Origin: Boesenbergia rotunda
Lineage: Eukaryota; Streptophyta; Magnoliopsida; Zingiberales; Zingiberaceae
Assembly: GCA_024364735.1 (NCBI GenBank)
Contig: JAGFNQ010004032.1
Location: forward strand, 339,428 to 403,427
Length of the DNA: 64,000 nt
Direction of reading: 5' to 3'
Of this stretch, positions 1-11,575 are shown one piece after another (position 1 is the stretch's first letter; every line of letters begins with the position of its first letter). Under the pieces are notes generated by a model that was not told the DNA's origin, did not search any database, and saw only the letters and a program-made list of their open reading frames with translations. The position numbers were made by a program, and so were the translations under genes.

Positions 1-1221
1 GTATCTAGGATTTAGAGGTAAAAAGGAAAAATTGAGGACAATTTCATGTGTCAATTATAATGATAAGCCTTAGCAAACACATGAAATTATAGATGGATTT
101 GAAAATTGATACAAAATGCCAATCTTTTGTGAAAATTGGAAGTTGTACCAAAAGTCGAGCATATTTGTGGTTTTCTTGGAATCATACTTTTCTAGGATAG
201 GGTATATCCTAGCAAGTGTGCTTGCAAACTTTTTAGATTCTTTAAGTTTTTGTTAAGTTCTTTTTGGCACTAGGGATAAGGTTGCTTGGGAGCAATACTT
301 TGATGGTGGCCAAGGGAGAAGAACTTGGTTGTTAGGTTGGGTAGAACCTAATTTGAGTCTATGGTGTTAAGTTGGGTAGAACTTCACCTAGGAAAATTGA
401 AAATTGGGAGAAGACATATGTTAAGGGGGAGGTTGCCTCCTTGTTTGCTTTAATTTTCATAGAAAACTTTTTGGGATTTGTGTCCAACTTGGGAACAATA
501 ATAGATACATGGTGAAATGTATTTTTCCCAAGTAGGTATGGGTACCACAATGTTCTCCACGAAATTTAAAAATTTTTGGAGATTTGTGGAATTTCTGGCG
601 CAATTCTGAAATTGGCCAAAAAACTGATAAATCAGAGTATCAGTCGACTGCCAACAGGGGCAGTCGACTGGTCAGGGCTGGTGTGGTGGGCAGTCGACTG
701 GTCAGGGCTGGTGTGGGTATCCAGCAGCTGACTCGTGTCCAAATGATATGAAACAAGTGTATGGGGGTTTAGTACACTGTGTTTAGGATCATTGGGGATT
801 GAAAGAACCAATAATTGGGATATTATTGGGGTCTTTTTGATGTATGACAAAGGGGGAGAAGTGTTGGGTTTAAGTGGGAAACCAAACACACCTTTGCTAG
901 AAACCCTAGGTTTAGGGGAGCTAAGATTAAGGGGGAGCATGTTTGCTCCATTCTTGCCGTAAGGGGAATCTTGGAGAGGTTCTTAAAAAACCTTTGTAAG
1001 TCCAGTGTAGGGGGAGCTTGGGAGAAGCTTTAAAAATGTCCGTTTTAGTGAAAAGTCCTAACTTAGAGGGTTAGGTGTTGAAAAATCCTAACTTGGAGGG
1101 TTAGGTGTGGGTTGCCTTGGGATATGCTCTATTTTTGCATTGCATATGCATTTGTTTTAGTATGGTTTTTGCTATTGACTACTATCTTGCTTTCCCTAAC
1201 TTAAACGTATTACCAAATATT
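1..1221 (+). mobile_element. TRG1, non-coding 3' internal part of a gag-only copia element
   Basis: This stretch is homologous along its length to the region downstream of the gag ORF in TRG3 (about 28320-29540). It shares the same run of short GGTTAGGTGTG-type blocks, the 'AAAGGGGGAGAAG' stretch and the CAGTCGACTG palindromes (at 641, 661 and 691). No coding capacity is supported. The gag part and 5' LTR of this copy lie left of the window. Being followed by a polypurine tract and an LTR in the same order as TRG2 and TRG3 makes the assignment firm, although the family itself is only known to me from this window. Confidence 0.8.
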
Positions 1222-1235
1222 AAAAAGGGGGAGAT
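1222..1235 (+). other. Polypurine tract of TRG1
   Basis: AAAAAGGGGGAGA followed by T lies immediately before the LTR start TGTTGAGG. The same tract precedes the 3' LTRs of TRG2 (23938) and TRG3 (29540). It would prime plus-strand DNA synthesis. Confidence 0.85.
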
Positions 1236-2205
1236 TGTTGAGGCAATCTGTGGTCCGGAGTGACCAAGTGTTTTGATGTTTGGGTAAAGGGTTTGTACAG
1301 GTTACACATATGGACTTGGTTGGACGGCCTCGGTACGGTGAAGGGTGGTATGGAGAGAAGCTGGAGGCTTGTGTGCGCACCTGAGGGACCTTGGAGAGCA
1401 AGGACGATGAGCTGATCGGTGCAGACTTCGAGGCATGCATGAAGGATGGCATGGAGGCAAGATGGAGACTTGCGTGCATCCGAGGGACGGGAGCCGAAGA
1501 TGAAGAGGGTGTGAAGACAACAGTCGAGGCTGCGGAGGAGGAGTCAGTCGAGTCATGAGGGTACGAGTGCTGTGTGATTGTACTCGGGAAAGTCCTAGGG
1601 TTGAGTGCTGAAAGAAGTGTACTTGGGAAGGGAAACCCTAGGTGTGTGAGTAGGGCAGTCGATTGCCATTGGGGCAGTCGACTGGTAAAACTCACAGAAA
1701 GGGTCTGGCTATTGGACCAGTCGACTGCCCTGTGAGCAGTCGATTGGTGTATAGCTGGATTCGAACATTGGGGCTGTCAACGATCGAATTCTGAGTGGGG
1801 AAGTTGACTGGCCTGGGAGCAGTCGACTGCTAGCGAGGGTTTCAGCCCGAGTCCTATTTAAAGAGGACTTCGTGGTAGCTGAGATTCTTGACGAATCTTG
1901 TCTTGGCTAAAGGCAAGATAGTAGTCCTTGTGCTCAGTGTTTTGTTTGAGTTTGTGGCGAGGTTTCTCCACCCACAAGGAGTGACGAGGGCTAGCTGGAG
2001 GTTATCCGGGGATTGATCCACCGACGGATTCTTGGATTAGTCACTTGTCCAGGGTGGATACCAAGTAAATCTTCCGTGTTAGCATTGGTTAATTTTGTTT
2101 TATTGTTTTTATTGTATATTCCTCTTGCGCAACTAACCGTGTAGGAAGAAAGCTTCGGAGAAACGCTATTCACCCCCCCTCTGGCAACGCAAGCGATCTA
2201 TCACA
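1236..2205 (+). repeat. 3' LTR of TRG1 (about 970 bp)
   Basis: The LTR starts TGTTGAGGCAATC and ends near ...GATCTATCACA; the end is uncertain by about 2 bases. It aligns with the TRG2 LTRs at 20157 and 23952. A TATA-like TATTTAAA at 1855-1862 is conserved in all TRG LTRs. CAGTCGACTG or one-base variants occur at 1656, 1675, 1718, 1737 and 1820. The LTR abuts Athila gag sequence on the right, so TRG1 inserted into that gag. The target duplication (possibly AACAA at 2206) cannot be checked because the left flank is outside the window. Confidence 0.85.
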
Positions 2206-2523
2206 AACAATATGAAACTCATGTAGATGCCTGTTAGGATCCTCTCCAGATAAACCTTGAAATTTAGGCAGCAAATGAATCAATCCAGATCTCAACTCAA
2301 AGTCTCCTACCAATTCTGGATAAGCAATACAAGAATATTGAAAGGATGAATCAGGGGCTGCAAGCTTCTTCATTGTTCTGTTATTTTCTTCCATAGGACT
2401 ACTCAAGTGTGAAGAACTGCTCTCGGCCACTTTTGATAATTTCTCTTGATTTCTCAAAGCTCTCAATGTTCTTTCAATTTCTGGATCAAATTCCACTAAC
2501 TCTCCGCCTGCGGTCCTGGTCAT
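2206..2523 (-). pseudogene. gag: Athila-type gag, N-terminal fragment
   Basis: The minus-strand frame starting at 2523 begins MTRTAGGELVEFDPEIERT and runs to LPKFQGLSGEDPNRHLHEFH. This is the start and early core of the Athila-lineage (Ty3/gypsy) Gag, where a similar FDPEIERT opening and a GEDP..HL.EFH motif are usual. An upstream ATG at 2583 is in frame, but the MTRT start matches the family better. The frame is cut at about 2205 by the TRG1 LTR; the rest of gag and all of pol must lie left of the window. Gag would form the particle around the element RNA. Confidence 0.75.
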
Positions 2524-2670
2524 ACAACCAACACAAGATGAAAGCACAAGCCTAAAGACAATTAAATCAAGAAAATTGAACACAAAGAAATATCAAACGA
2601 TGTACAAGCTAAAATCAAGCAATCACTACTAGAATAATGCTATAATTTCCCCGGCAACAGCGCCAAAATT
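2524..2670 (-). other. Athila leader with primer-binding site
   Basis: On the minus strand TGGCGCTGTTGCCGGGG (2665 down to 2649) follows the LTR end after a few bases. This TGGCGC(C/T)GTTGCCGGGG motif is the usual Athila primer-binding site. The remaining bases up to the gag ATG are short untranslated leader with no ORF. Confidence 0.8.
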
Positions 2671-3632
2671 TGATGTCCACCACAACTCGTGTCACAAATG
2701 GTCTCAAATTGATTAAAAGTTGAATACCCACTCTCACCAATGAAATGTAGAATAGGGGCCTTGAGTCGTATTTTTTTTCCAAAGGCTAGTAGTGTTTGGT
2801 TTACTTAATGCTTGAATCACCTTTTTGGGGTTTTCGATACAATTGCAAAATTAAACTACTCTAAAGTTAACCATAAATGTAGAAAGTTAAATGACCTAAG
2901 AACCTAATCATCTCATTCAAAGATTAATTTCAATTTCTTTCAAACTGCAAATATCTATTAAACCGAACTAATCTTAAACACTTCAAACTTAAATTGAACT
3001 GAAACCTAGATTTGCTAAAGAAATTAAGCAAAAGTAATCTAACTTGCCGAAACAACATGCAAGGCACAAAATTTCCAGAACTAAACAGAAAAAAATTTCA
3101 GCTAGTTACTCGAAATGTAAATCTAACTATAGCTCTCAAAATTCAGTTGCAAAATATTCCAAAAACAAGTGCAGAATTTAAACTAAACTCTCCTCCACCC
3201 GCGAGTTCACTTCTTCACTTCAATTGCATTTCTACCGTCACACAGAAACTGGAAACAACTCCAGAAATCAGCAAGGACATTGAAGAGATCCTCTGAATTT
3301 GAATCTGATCGAATCTGAAGAAAATCAATCAAGAAACACTCTTCCAATCGGCAAATCAGATTCGAGCAGTCCCTGAATTTCTAAATCTAGAAATTAAACT
3401 ATGTTTTCCTGCCAATGTGTTCTGCGAAGCTCGAATTGGAGTCAGGAACCACCAAAGAACACCTTTGACAGTCGAAGAACTCCTCAGTGAATCTCGGAAA
3501 GAAAATTACAGCTAAAATAGAGCACTCGCTCTCACGCCCACGAAACCCTGCGACGTGATTCCAGCTGGCTTAAGCCGTCCAGATGATATCTTGAAGCTTC
3601 CTTGCAGGTTCTGCAGCTTGAATGAAGGTGAG
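2671..3632 (-). repeat. Athila-type 5' LTR, primer-site-proximal part
   Basis: The LTR end nearest the primer site reads TGATGTCCACC on the plus strand. The LTR continues to 3632, where TEK1 is inserted, and resumes at 14633. Removing TEK1 and one copy of its duplicated GTGAG gives an LTR of about 1.43 kb with TG...CA ends. The small open frame at 3012-3296 has no recognisable protein content and I treat it as chance. Confidence 0.75.
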
Positions 3633-3879
3633 TGTAACACCCCAAAATTTTCCTATATGAAATAATATGAATTCATGAAACATTATTATTATTATGAAAT
3701 ATTATGAATTCATGAAATTTTCCCATATGAAATAATATGAATTCATGAAACATTATTATTATTATGAAATATTATGAATTCATGAAACATTATTATTATT
3801 ATGAAATTTCATGATGGGCTTGGCTTAATGGGCTTGGATGTGGATTAGTGCAAAATGTGATAAAAAGGAAATGTAGAAA

Positions 3880-3946
3880 GGAGGAAGCAAGGATTAAACC
3901 TTGAACCTCCTAGTTGCACTAATCATGTCATAACCAACACACCAAG
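3880..3946 (-). other. tRNA-like segment in antisense within TEK1 5' LTR
   Basis: On the minus strand this segment has an A-box-like GGTG..TTGGTTA region followed about 30 bases later by a T-arm-like hairpin. The hairpin stem is CAAGG/CCTTG with a 6-base loop (3888-3903). Equivalent segments occur in the TEK1 3' LTR (11753-11819), the SOL1 LTR (36345-36412) and TEK2 (59440-59505), where the loop is TTCGAT. It is too short and irregular to be a functional tRNA gene. It may be a fossil tRNA/SINE piece or an antisense pol III promoter. Confidence 0.45.
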
Positions 3947-4027
3947 TCATATTTCATGTAGAGGGAATAAGAAACATGCTTGTTAAAAGCTAGGGAAGTG
4001 AAGAGACATGTCTCTTCATGAGAAAAG

Positions 4028-4035
4028 TATAAATA
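4028..4035 (+). promoter_or_regulatory. TATA box of TEK1 5' LTR
   Basis: TATAAATA is followed about 25 bases later by a pyrimidine-rich CTTCCTCTTCTTCTTC tract, the usual layout of a plant pol II core promoter with Y patch. The same box is at 11901-11908 in the 3' LTR. The transcript start is inferred, not shown. Confidence 0.6.
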
Positions 4036-4900
4036 AGAGAAAGAGAAGTTGGAATAACTTCCTCTTCTTCTTCTTCCTCACTCTCATCACCGAAAACCTC
4101 AAGCCCCTTCTCCCTTTTCATTTTCGAAAAAACACAACCCTAGGGTTCTAACCCTAGGGAATTGGAAGGAAGAAGAACTATACAAGGATCTTGCCCTCTA
4201 CTAGAGCCAAGGGTTCTATAGAAGTGCTAGGAAGGAGAACACTCACCTTTCTTCAACCAAGGGCACCCTAAGGATTTAGAGAAGGTGATCTTCAAGCGAA
4301 AGGATGTAAGTATCCCCTCGCCTGCAGTGTAATGGTTATTGTATGAGTTCTTCTCCTTGTAGTTTTCAAAAATGGGGATTGTACCCCTTTAGTGAGTTTC
4401 GGCCACCCCCTTAGAGGAGGCCTTGGTTACTTCTTGATACATGAGTAGGCCCTTGGAACTTAGGGTATATGTGTATGTTGTTTCCTTCATGATGTTATGA
4501 ACAAAACTTTAGGGTTTCACCCTTGTGTAGGTTTCGGCCAACCTCAAAGAGGAGGCTTTGGTTACTCCTTGTAGCTTGGGAAGACCCCTTGGAATTTAGG
4601 GTATACTTATATGTTGTTTTTCTACATGTTGTGATGACAAAAATTAGGGTTGAACCCCCTATAAGGTTTCGGCCAAATCATGAAGCAAAGAGGGTTTAGG
4701 GTTGTATGATTTCCTATGATGTATCCATGTTTAGTAGTGTAGACAAAGTGTTTGTGTAAATGTTTGTGTGAAACCTAAGTTCAAGAACCCTAGTTCCCCT
4801 ACCCTTGACTTTCGGCCAACCCTAGAAAAATTAGGGTTTAGGGTACATGATTATCCTAGGATGTATTCTAGGCTTAATATGTTGCATGATATGTATGTGA

Positions 4901-5335
4901 AGGTTAAACTACCCTATGAGACATGATTATGTTTAGTAAGATGATATGTATATGCATGTGATGTCTAAATGAAATGCTTGATTGGAAATCTTAAGGTTCC
5001 CTAGCATGTGATATTCGGCCAAGGCATGAATATTAGGGATTGTGAAGGTTAAATTACCCTACGAGACATGATTATGTTTAGTAAGATGATATGTATATGC
5101 ATGTGATGTTTAAATGGAATGCTTGATTGGAAATCTTAATGTCCCTAGCATGTGATATTCGGCCAAGGCATGAATATTAGGGATTGTGAAGGTTAAATTA
5201 CCCTACGAGGCATGATTGTGTTTAGTAAGATGATATGTATATGCATGTGATGTTTAAATGGAATGCTTGATTGGAAATCTTAATGTCCCTAGCATGTGAT
5301 ATTCGGCCAAGGCATGAGCATTAGGGTTGTGAAGG
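4901..5335 (+). repeat. Three tandem copies of a ~144-bp unit in TEK1 5' LTR
   Basis: Units begin at AGGTTAAA near 4901, 5046 and 5190, with a partial fourth at 5333 (spacings 145, 144 and 143). Each carries ACCCTA(C/T)GAG, ATGTATATGCATGTGATG and TTCGGCCAAGGCATGA. The same array is in the 3' LTR at about 12774-13208. It was therefore present before this insertion. Confidence 0.85.
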
Positions 5336-6755
5336 TTGATTTCTCCATGATGTATGCTATGCTTAGTATGAAACATGATGTATATATATGTGATGCTTGT
5401 ATGGGATGTTTGATGTCAAAAAAAATCTAAGCTACCCTACTTTTGATTTTCGGCCAAACCCTAGGTTTAGGGTTAGGAAGGGTTAAATTAAACCATGAAG
5501 CATGTTATGATATGAATATGAATGATGTGACCAATTTTGTCATATATAAGTATGTTTAAGTGGTTGAAATATGATGTATGTATGAGCATGCCTTATAGCC
5601 CATGGGGCACTTTTATGAAATTGCATGTGATATGTATGTTAAAATGCTTGAAAGGATACTCTACTAAGTATGGGATCAAGAGCACCCCTTATGTTGTGTG
5701 GTGTGTCCCTACGGGATCATGAGCACCCTTGAAGAGTGGTGTGTCCCTTAAGAGTGGATTTGGAGTACTCCTTAGCATATATGTAAAAGCATGATAAGTA
5801 TTTTACTTTGGAAGTTGTGTACCCGACTCGGAAGGGGGTCGTTAAACAAATCCGGGGTGCATGTTAACGTAAGGTCATGGCTCCGGTAGGACGGAAGGGT
5901 CCTGCTCTAATTGGTTGGTGGCTCGCTACCCCAATTCATTAGGGAACGCGCAATAGGTAACGCGCGATATGTGGTACACAACCGGGCCCAATATGATATG
6001 GATGTATTTTTAAGTAATACCTTTATGGAATTATTTTGAAAACATTCATTGAAAACATTTATTATATGTGAAGGGTATACTTAAGGTACTTTATACTGCA
6101 TGCTTAGAAACTTGGATATTTAGTATGCTTTGATGAACTCATGCTTATGATTTATTATGTGTACATGTTGTATGCTTGCGTATGGATTTTGCGAGTAGGA
6201 CAGGATTCTTACTAAGCATTTATGCTTACTAGTTTATGTGTTGTCTTATGCTGCAGATAAGGGTAAGGAACACTTAAACTAAAGGAAGAGGCAGGAGGCT
6301 GAAGATGTGTGGGGGTGGTGGCTCGGGAAAGAAAGATCTTTATATCTACATTACTATGTTTATGATGATGTTTTCTTCAACAATGAATGCTAGTGATTAG
6401 GTTTGATATTGCATGATAATGATTACACTTAGAATTCTCTTATACTTGATTTTGGTTGGTTATGTTGTGAGCTTGAAATAATATGTGAACCTATCATGTT
6501 ATAGAATAACTCTTGATTAAAATATTTCCAATGATGTTCTAATGATTCAAGCATGATATTTGATTGACATGCACTGACTAGCATGCTTAGCACTTGTAAA
6601 TATCACTTGATAATTTTAGACAAGCAGGCTTAGCACTTAGTACTCGCACCCTTGCATTGGTTGTTTTAATTTTATGCTAGAAGAAAAGAAAATAATTATA
6701 TGATTGGTTGTTACGTAACCCTGCCCTGAGAGTAGATATAAGGGCGGGCGTTACA

Positions 6756-6953
6756 GGTTGGTATCAGAGCAGATTTCCCCTCCACCACACACACATCAAG
6801 CTTCATCCTGCCGCTTCCAAGTAAGAGATCCTATCCTCGCTTTACTTTATTTCATGTACAGTAATGATATATAGAGAGATGATTTATGCTTGCACAACAA
6901 GAAAAAGTAGCATTAATTCTTATGTTAGTTTATTTATCACCTGTATGATAGAT
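6756..6953 (+). other. TEK1 leader with tRNA-Met primer-binding site
   Basis: TGGTATCAGAGC at 6759-6770, three bases after the LTR, is complementary to the 3' end of initiator tRNA-Met. The rest of the leader up to the gag ATG is untranslated. Confidence 0.9.
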
Positions 6954-9900
6954 ATGACTAGAGGACGTAGCAATCGGGGTAATGAGACAGCACCCCCACC
7001 TAATATGATGCAAGTGATCACAGATCTGCAGCGTCAGGTCACTGAGCAGTAGCAGATAATAAGCACTCTGATGACCCAACAGGGGAACACTGCAACCCCG
7101 CAGGGAAGTCAGAATGTGATACCTACTGAGCCTCCAACTGCATAGGCACCCCCGGACACTCCGGTCCGAGGAGTCCGACAGGAGGCCTATCTGATTCAGT
7201 GGCAGAGACTGAAGCCGGAAAAGTTCTCGGGCACCTGCGAGCCTTGAGACGCCCAGGCCTGGCTCAAGACAGTCGAGAGCACAGTGGAATTATTAGACTG
7301 GCCCGAGCATGAGAAAATTAAATGCATCTCGTTCTGCCTCACTGGCGACGCCAGGATGTGGTGGGAATGGGTAAAAGCTAGAAGGTCAGTGGACCAGATG
7401 AAGTGGAAGGACTTCGAGTCCGAATTTCTGGAGGAATTCTTTAATATGCGAGTCACAAACAGGCACTTTGATGAGTTCACTGAATTCCGACAGGGAAATC
7501 TCTCAGTCAACGGTGCTGTTAAGCAATTTAACCGACTGGCACAATTATGTCCGGAATTGGTCAGTACAGAGAAAGAAAGGGTCAGATTAATGCTTATGAT
7601 GCTCAGGCCCGAGATAGCTCTGAATGTAGTTGGCGGCGTTAATAGGCCCCAGACTGCAGAGGAGCTGTTTAGCAGCGCCCTTATCACCGAGCATTATCTA
7701 AAGAATATTAGCCAGCAGAGCCAACCACTGACCGCCAGCAAGAGTCAGGATCAGTCGGGAGGTCAGAAACCTCCAAATAGCAACCCCCACTGGAAAAAGA
7801 ACCACAACGGAAAGAGGAAGCCATGGAATAAATCTGCCAGTGGTTATTTAGGCAAGAAGCCTAAATACCCCCAATGTGCCACTTGTGGGAAGATGCACCA
7901 AGGGACATGCCTTTTAGGCACCAGGAGATGCTTTACCTGTGGAAAGGAAGGACACATGGCCAGAGAGTGTCCTACTGCAGCCAAAGCACCTCAGCCGCAG
8001 TATGTTCAGTACAAAGGTGCTCCTCCCCAGCTACACCTGATGCAGGCAGCTATAGATGGTACTCATATATGCCAGGGGAGATTAGAGGCCCCGCCTGCCA
8101 CGACAAATGCCAGGGTTTTCTCTCTTACGAAAGAAGATGTGGCGACTGCCTCTACCGTTGTCACAGGTCAGATATTTATTTACAGTCAGTATGCTACTGC
8201 TTTATTTGACACTGGGGCAACACATTCGTTTATCTCTATGCAATATGCCAAAAGAAAGGATATGTCACTGCAAGATTTGGACTGCAAATTTCTGACAACA
8301 CTACCCTCGGGTGAGGTGATGCCCTCTACCCAAATGCTACGTGCGGCATTAATCAGAATCGCAGATAGGGAACTCTACTGTGATCTGATAGTGCTTGATA
8401 TGTCAGATTATGATGTGATATTGGGCATGGATTTCTTGAACAAATATGACGCCTCTATTGAGTGCCGTAAACAAAGAGTTATCTTCCGACCTGAGGCAGA
8501 AATTCTATTCGAATTTATCGGAGAGCCGAAGAAGAGGACAAGCAAATTCTTGTCGGCTCTGAAGGCAAGGAAGATGTTAGAAAAGGGATGCTCTGGATTT
8601 CTAGCTCATGTGGTTGATACCAGTCCTACAGAGGGCCCGAAGCTAGAAGATGTCAAAGTTGTATGCAATTACCCAGAGGTATTTCCTGATGACTTACCAG
8701 GATTAGCACCTGAAAGAGATATAGAATTTGCAATTGAGTTGGTTCCTGGTACTAACCTCATCTCTAAGGCACCTTACCGGATGGCGCCGACGGAATTGAA
8801 GGAATTACAGGGACAGTTGCAGGAGCTGCTTGACAAGGGACTCATCCGCCCTAGTCATTCTCCCTGGGGAGCTCCCGTACTGTTCGTGAAAAAGAAGGAT
8901 GGGTCGATGTGCATGTGTATCGACTATCGGTCACTGAACAACGTGACTATCAAGAGCAGGTACCCTTTACCCAGGATAGATGACCTGTTCGATCAACTGA
9001 AGGGAGCCACGGTATTCTCTAAGATTGACCTGAGATCTGGTTATCACCAAGTTAGGGTGAAAAAGGAGGATATACCGAAGACGACTTTTCGAACCAGATA
9101 CGGACATTATGAGTTCGTAGTTATGCCATTTGGAGTTACCAATGTGCCAGCTATGTTTATGGATTTAATGAATCGGGTATTCTCGGCATTCCTCGACAGA
9201 TTTGTGATCGTCTTTATCGACGACATCCTTATATATTCGAGAACTCCCGAGGAACATGCTGAGCACCTGAATATAGTACTACAGATTCTTCAGAAAGAAC
9301 AGCTGTATGCTAAATTTTCCAAATGCGAGTTCTGGCTCGATCAAGTATCATTCTTGGGACATGTTATCTCCAAGGAAGGAGTAATGGTGGACCCAATTAA
9401 AATCGAAGCCGTGAGTAACTGGACTAGACCCAAGAATGCCAGTGAAATCAGGAGTTTCCTCGGGCTAGCAGGCTATTACAGAAAATTCGTAGAGAACTTC
9501 TCTCGGATTGCAGCCCCTATGACAGCTCTTACAAAGAAAGACAAGAAATATGTATGGACCGAGGAATGTGAGAAGAGCTTTACTGAACTGAAAAGGAGGC
9601 TGACTAGCGCTCCAATATTGACTCTTCCAGAGAGCGATATGGGTTTCGATATGTACAGCGACGCATCCAAACTTGGACTCGGAGCTGTGCTTATGCAAAA
9701 TGGGAAGGTAATTGCCTATGCCTCTAGGCAACTGAAGGAACATGAAAGGAACTACCCTACCCATGACTTAGAATTAGCAGCGATGGTCTTTGCACTGAAA
9801 ATATGGAGACACTATCTATATGGAACTCAGTGTAAAGTTTATACAGATCACCAGAGTCTGCGGTATTTCTTCACCCAGAAAGATCTGAATATGAGATAGC

Positions 9901-11540
9901 GCAGATGGCTCGAATTGGTCAAGGATTATGATTGTGAGATCCTGTACCATCCGGGAAAAGCCAACAAGGTAGCCGATGCTCTCAGTAGAAAATCATGTGC
10001 TGTTTTGATGTCTTTATCAGCTTTGTCACAACCCTTAGGGGAAGAAATTATGAAGTACGAGATTGAAATCATATCAGGACAGTTATCCACCCTGATGATT
10101 TCACCAACATTATTCGATGATATTATGGAAAAGCAGAATCGTGATCCGAGCCTTCAGAGGATCAGGCAAGAGGTTCTCGAAAGCAAGGACGATGGATTTC
10201 GGATTTCAGACAGCGGAGTCTTATATCTCCGGGAACAATTATGTGTTCCCGACGACTCCGACTTACGGACAAGAATCCTTGAGGAAGCTCACGGAACACC
10301 TTATGCGATGCATCCTGGGTCTACCAAGATGTATCAAGATCTGAAAAGCAAGTTTTGGTGGTCCGGTATGAAGCGAGATGTAGCCCACTATATCAGTATG
10401 TGTTTGACCTGCCAGAGGGTCAAAGCAGAACACCAGAGGCCTGGAGGAGTTTTGCAACCTCTGTCTATCCCCGAGTGGAAATGGGAAGACATATCCATGG
10501 ATTTCATCTCTGGGCTACCTAGGACAACAAATGGATATGATGGTATATGGGTTATTGTGGACAGACTCACCAAGTCTGCCCATTTTCTGGCTATTCGAAT
10601 GACCTACTCAGTGGAGCAGTTGGCTCAACTGTACGTCAAGGAAATTATCCGACTGCACGGGGTTCCCAAGACCATCATCTCGGATCGAGATGGTCGATTT
10701 ACTTCAGATTTTTGGGGACACGTGCAGAAGGCTCTTGGCACGAAGCTGAAATTTAGTACTGCCTTTCACCCCCAGACTGACGGGCAGACTGAAAGAGTAA
10801 ATCAGATATTAGAGGACATGTTGCGAGCTTGTGCCTTGGATTTCAAGGGAAGCTGGTGTCGATACCTGAGCCTGACAGAATTTGCTTATAACAACAGTTA
10901 TCAGGCTACTATCGGGATGACACCGTACGAAGCACTATACGGAAGGAAATGCAGATCTCCTATATGCTGGCTTGAGAGTGGTGAAAAGAAGGAGATGGGA
11001 CTCCAGACGGATATTATAGATGAAACCACTCAGGCTATAAAGAATATCCGCCAAAGGATAGAGACTGCTCAGAGCCGACAGAAAAGCTACGTTGACAAGC
11101 GACGCAGACCACTAGAGTTTGAGGTTGGGGATTCAGTATTCCTGAAAGTGGCCCCTATGAAAGGGGTGATGAGATTCGGAAAGAAAGGGAAGCTGAGTCT
11201 GAGATATGTGGGACCGTATCAAATTCTGAGACGGGTAGGCAAGGTGGCCTACGAACTGGAGTTACCGCCAGAAATGTCGGCTATCCACAATGTCTTCCAT
11301 GTATCAATGCTCAGGAAATGTACCTCTGATGTGAATCAGATGATAGAGCCCCAACCAGTACAAGATCAAGAGAACCTAAGTTCCGAACGCCGACCTATTC
11401 AGATCTTAGACCGGGAAGTCAAAAAGCTAAGGAACAAGGAAGTACCCTTAGTAAAGGTTTTGTGGCGGAACGAACAATTCGAAGAAGCCACATGGGAACG
11501 AGAGGAGACAATACGATTAAAGTATCCGGAATTATTTTAA
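6954..11540 (+). pseudogene. gag-pol: TEK1 gag-pol polyprotein, four in-frame stops
   Basis: One continuous frame of 1529 codons runs from ATG at 6954 to TAA at 11538-11540. Stops interrupt it at 7050 (TAG), 7143 (TAG), 7245 (TGA) and 9897 (TAG). Domains in order are Gag, two CCHC-like knuckles (the second, CFTCGKEGHMARECP, from about residue 326), aspartic protease (LFDTGATHSF, Asp near residue 419), RT with FIDD at 9213-9224, RNase H (YSDASKLGLGAVL), integrase with an HHCC zinc region (10311-10420) and SDRDGRFTS, and a C-terminal chromodomain (ILDREVKKL...EEATWERE). This is the Tekay/Del order. No frameshift is seen; three of the four stops fit a single CAG-to-TAG change. Integration of such chromoviruses is thought to be steered by the chromodomain. 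Confidence 0.93.
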
Positions 11541-11575
11541 AGTTCGGGATGAACTTTTTATAAGGTATGGAGGAT
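11541..11575 (+). other. TEK1 3' leader and polypurine tract
   Basis: Thirty-five bases separate the pol stop from the 3' LTR. They end in AAGGTATGGAGGAT, a purine-rich primer site for plus-strand synthesis. Confidence 0.75.

Larger units (their letters stand above)
3633..6755 (+). repeat. TEK1 5' LTR (3123 bp)
   Basis: It starts TGTAACACCCC and ends GGGCGGGCGTTACA. It is 71 bp longer than the 3' LTR because a block near the start (ending about 3790) is present twice. The middle contains repeated TTCGGCCA boxes next to telomere-like AGGGTTTAGGGT motifs, and a roughly 144-bp tandem repeat. Short open frames inside it (for example 5537-5722, repeated at 13409-13594) are not credible genes. Confidence 0.93.

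Noticed and set aside
1210..1695. 161-aa minus-strand ORF in the TRG1 LTR, with relatives in other TRG LTRs (for example 25048-25419)
   Set aside because: It lies antisense in the LTR U3, is Ser/Pro/His-rich without domain signs, and its length and frame are not kept between TRG copies.
5537..5722. 61-aa ORF repeated at 13409-13594
   Set aside because: It is the same LTR sequence in the two TEK1 LTRs. Near identity reflects LTR identity, not selection on a protein.
7196..7687. 163-aa minus-strand ORF over TEK1 gag
   Set aside because: It is a shadow of the sense gag frame, which has clear domain content.
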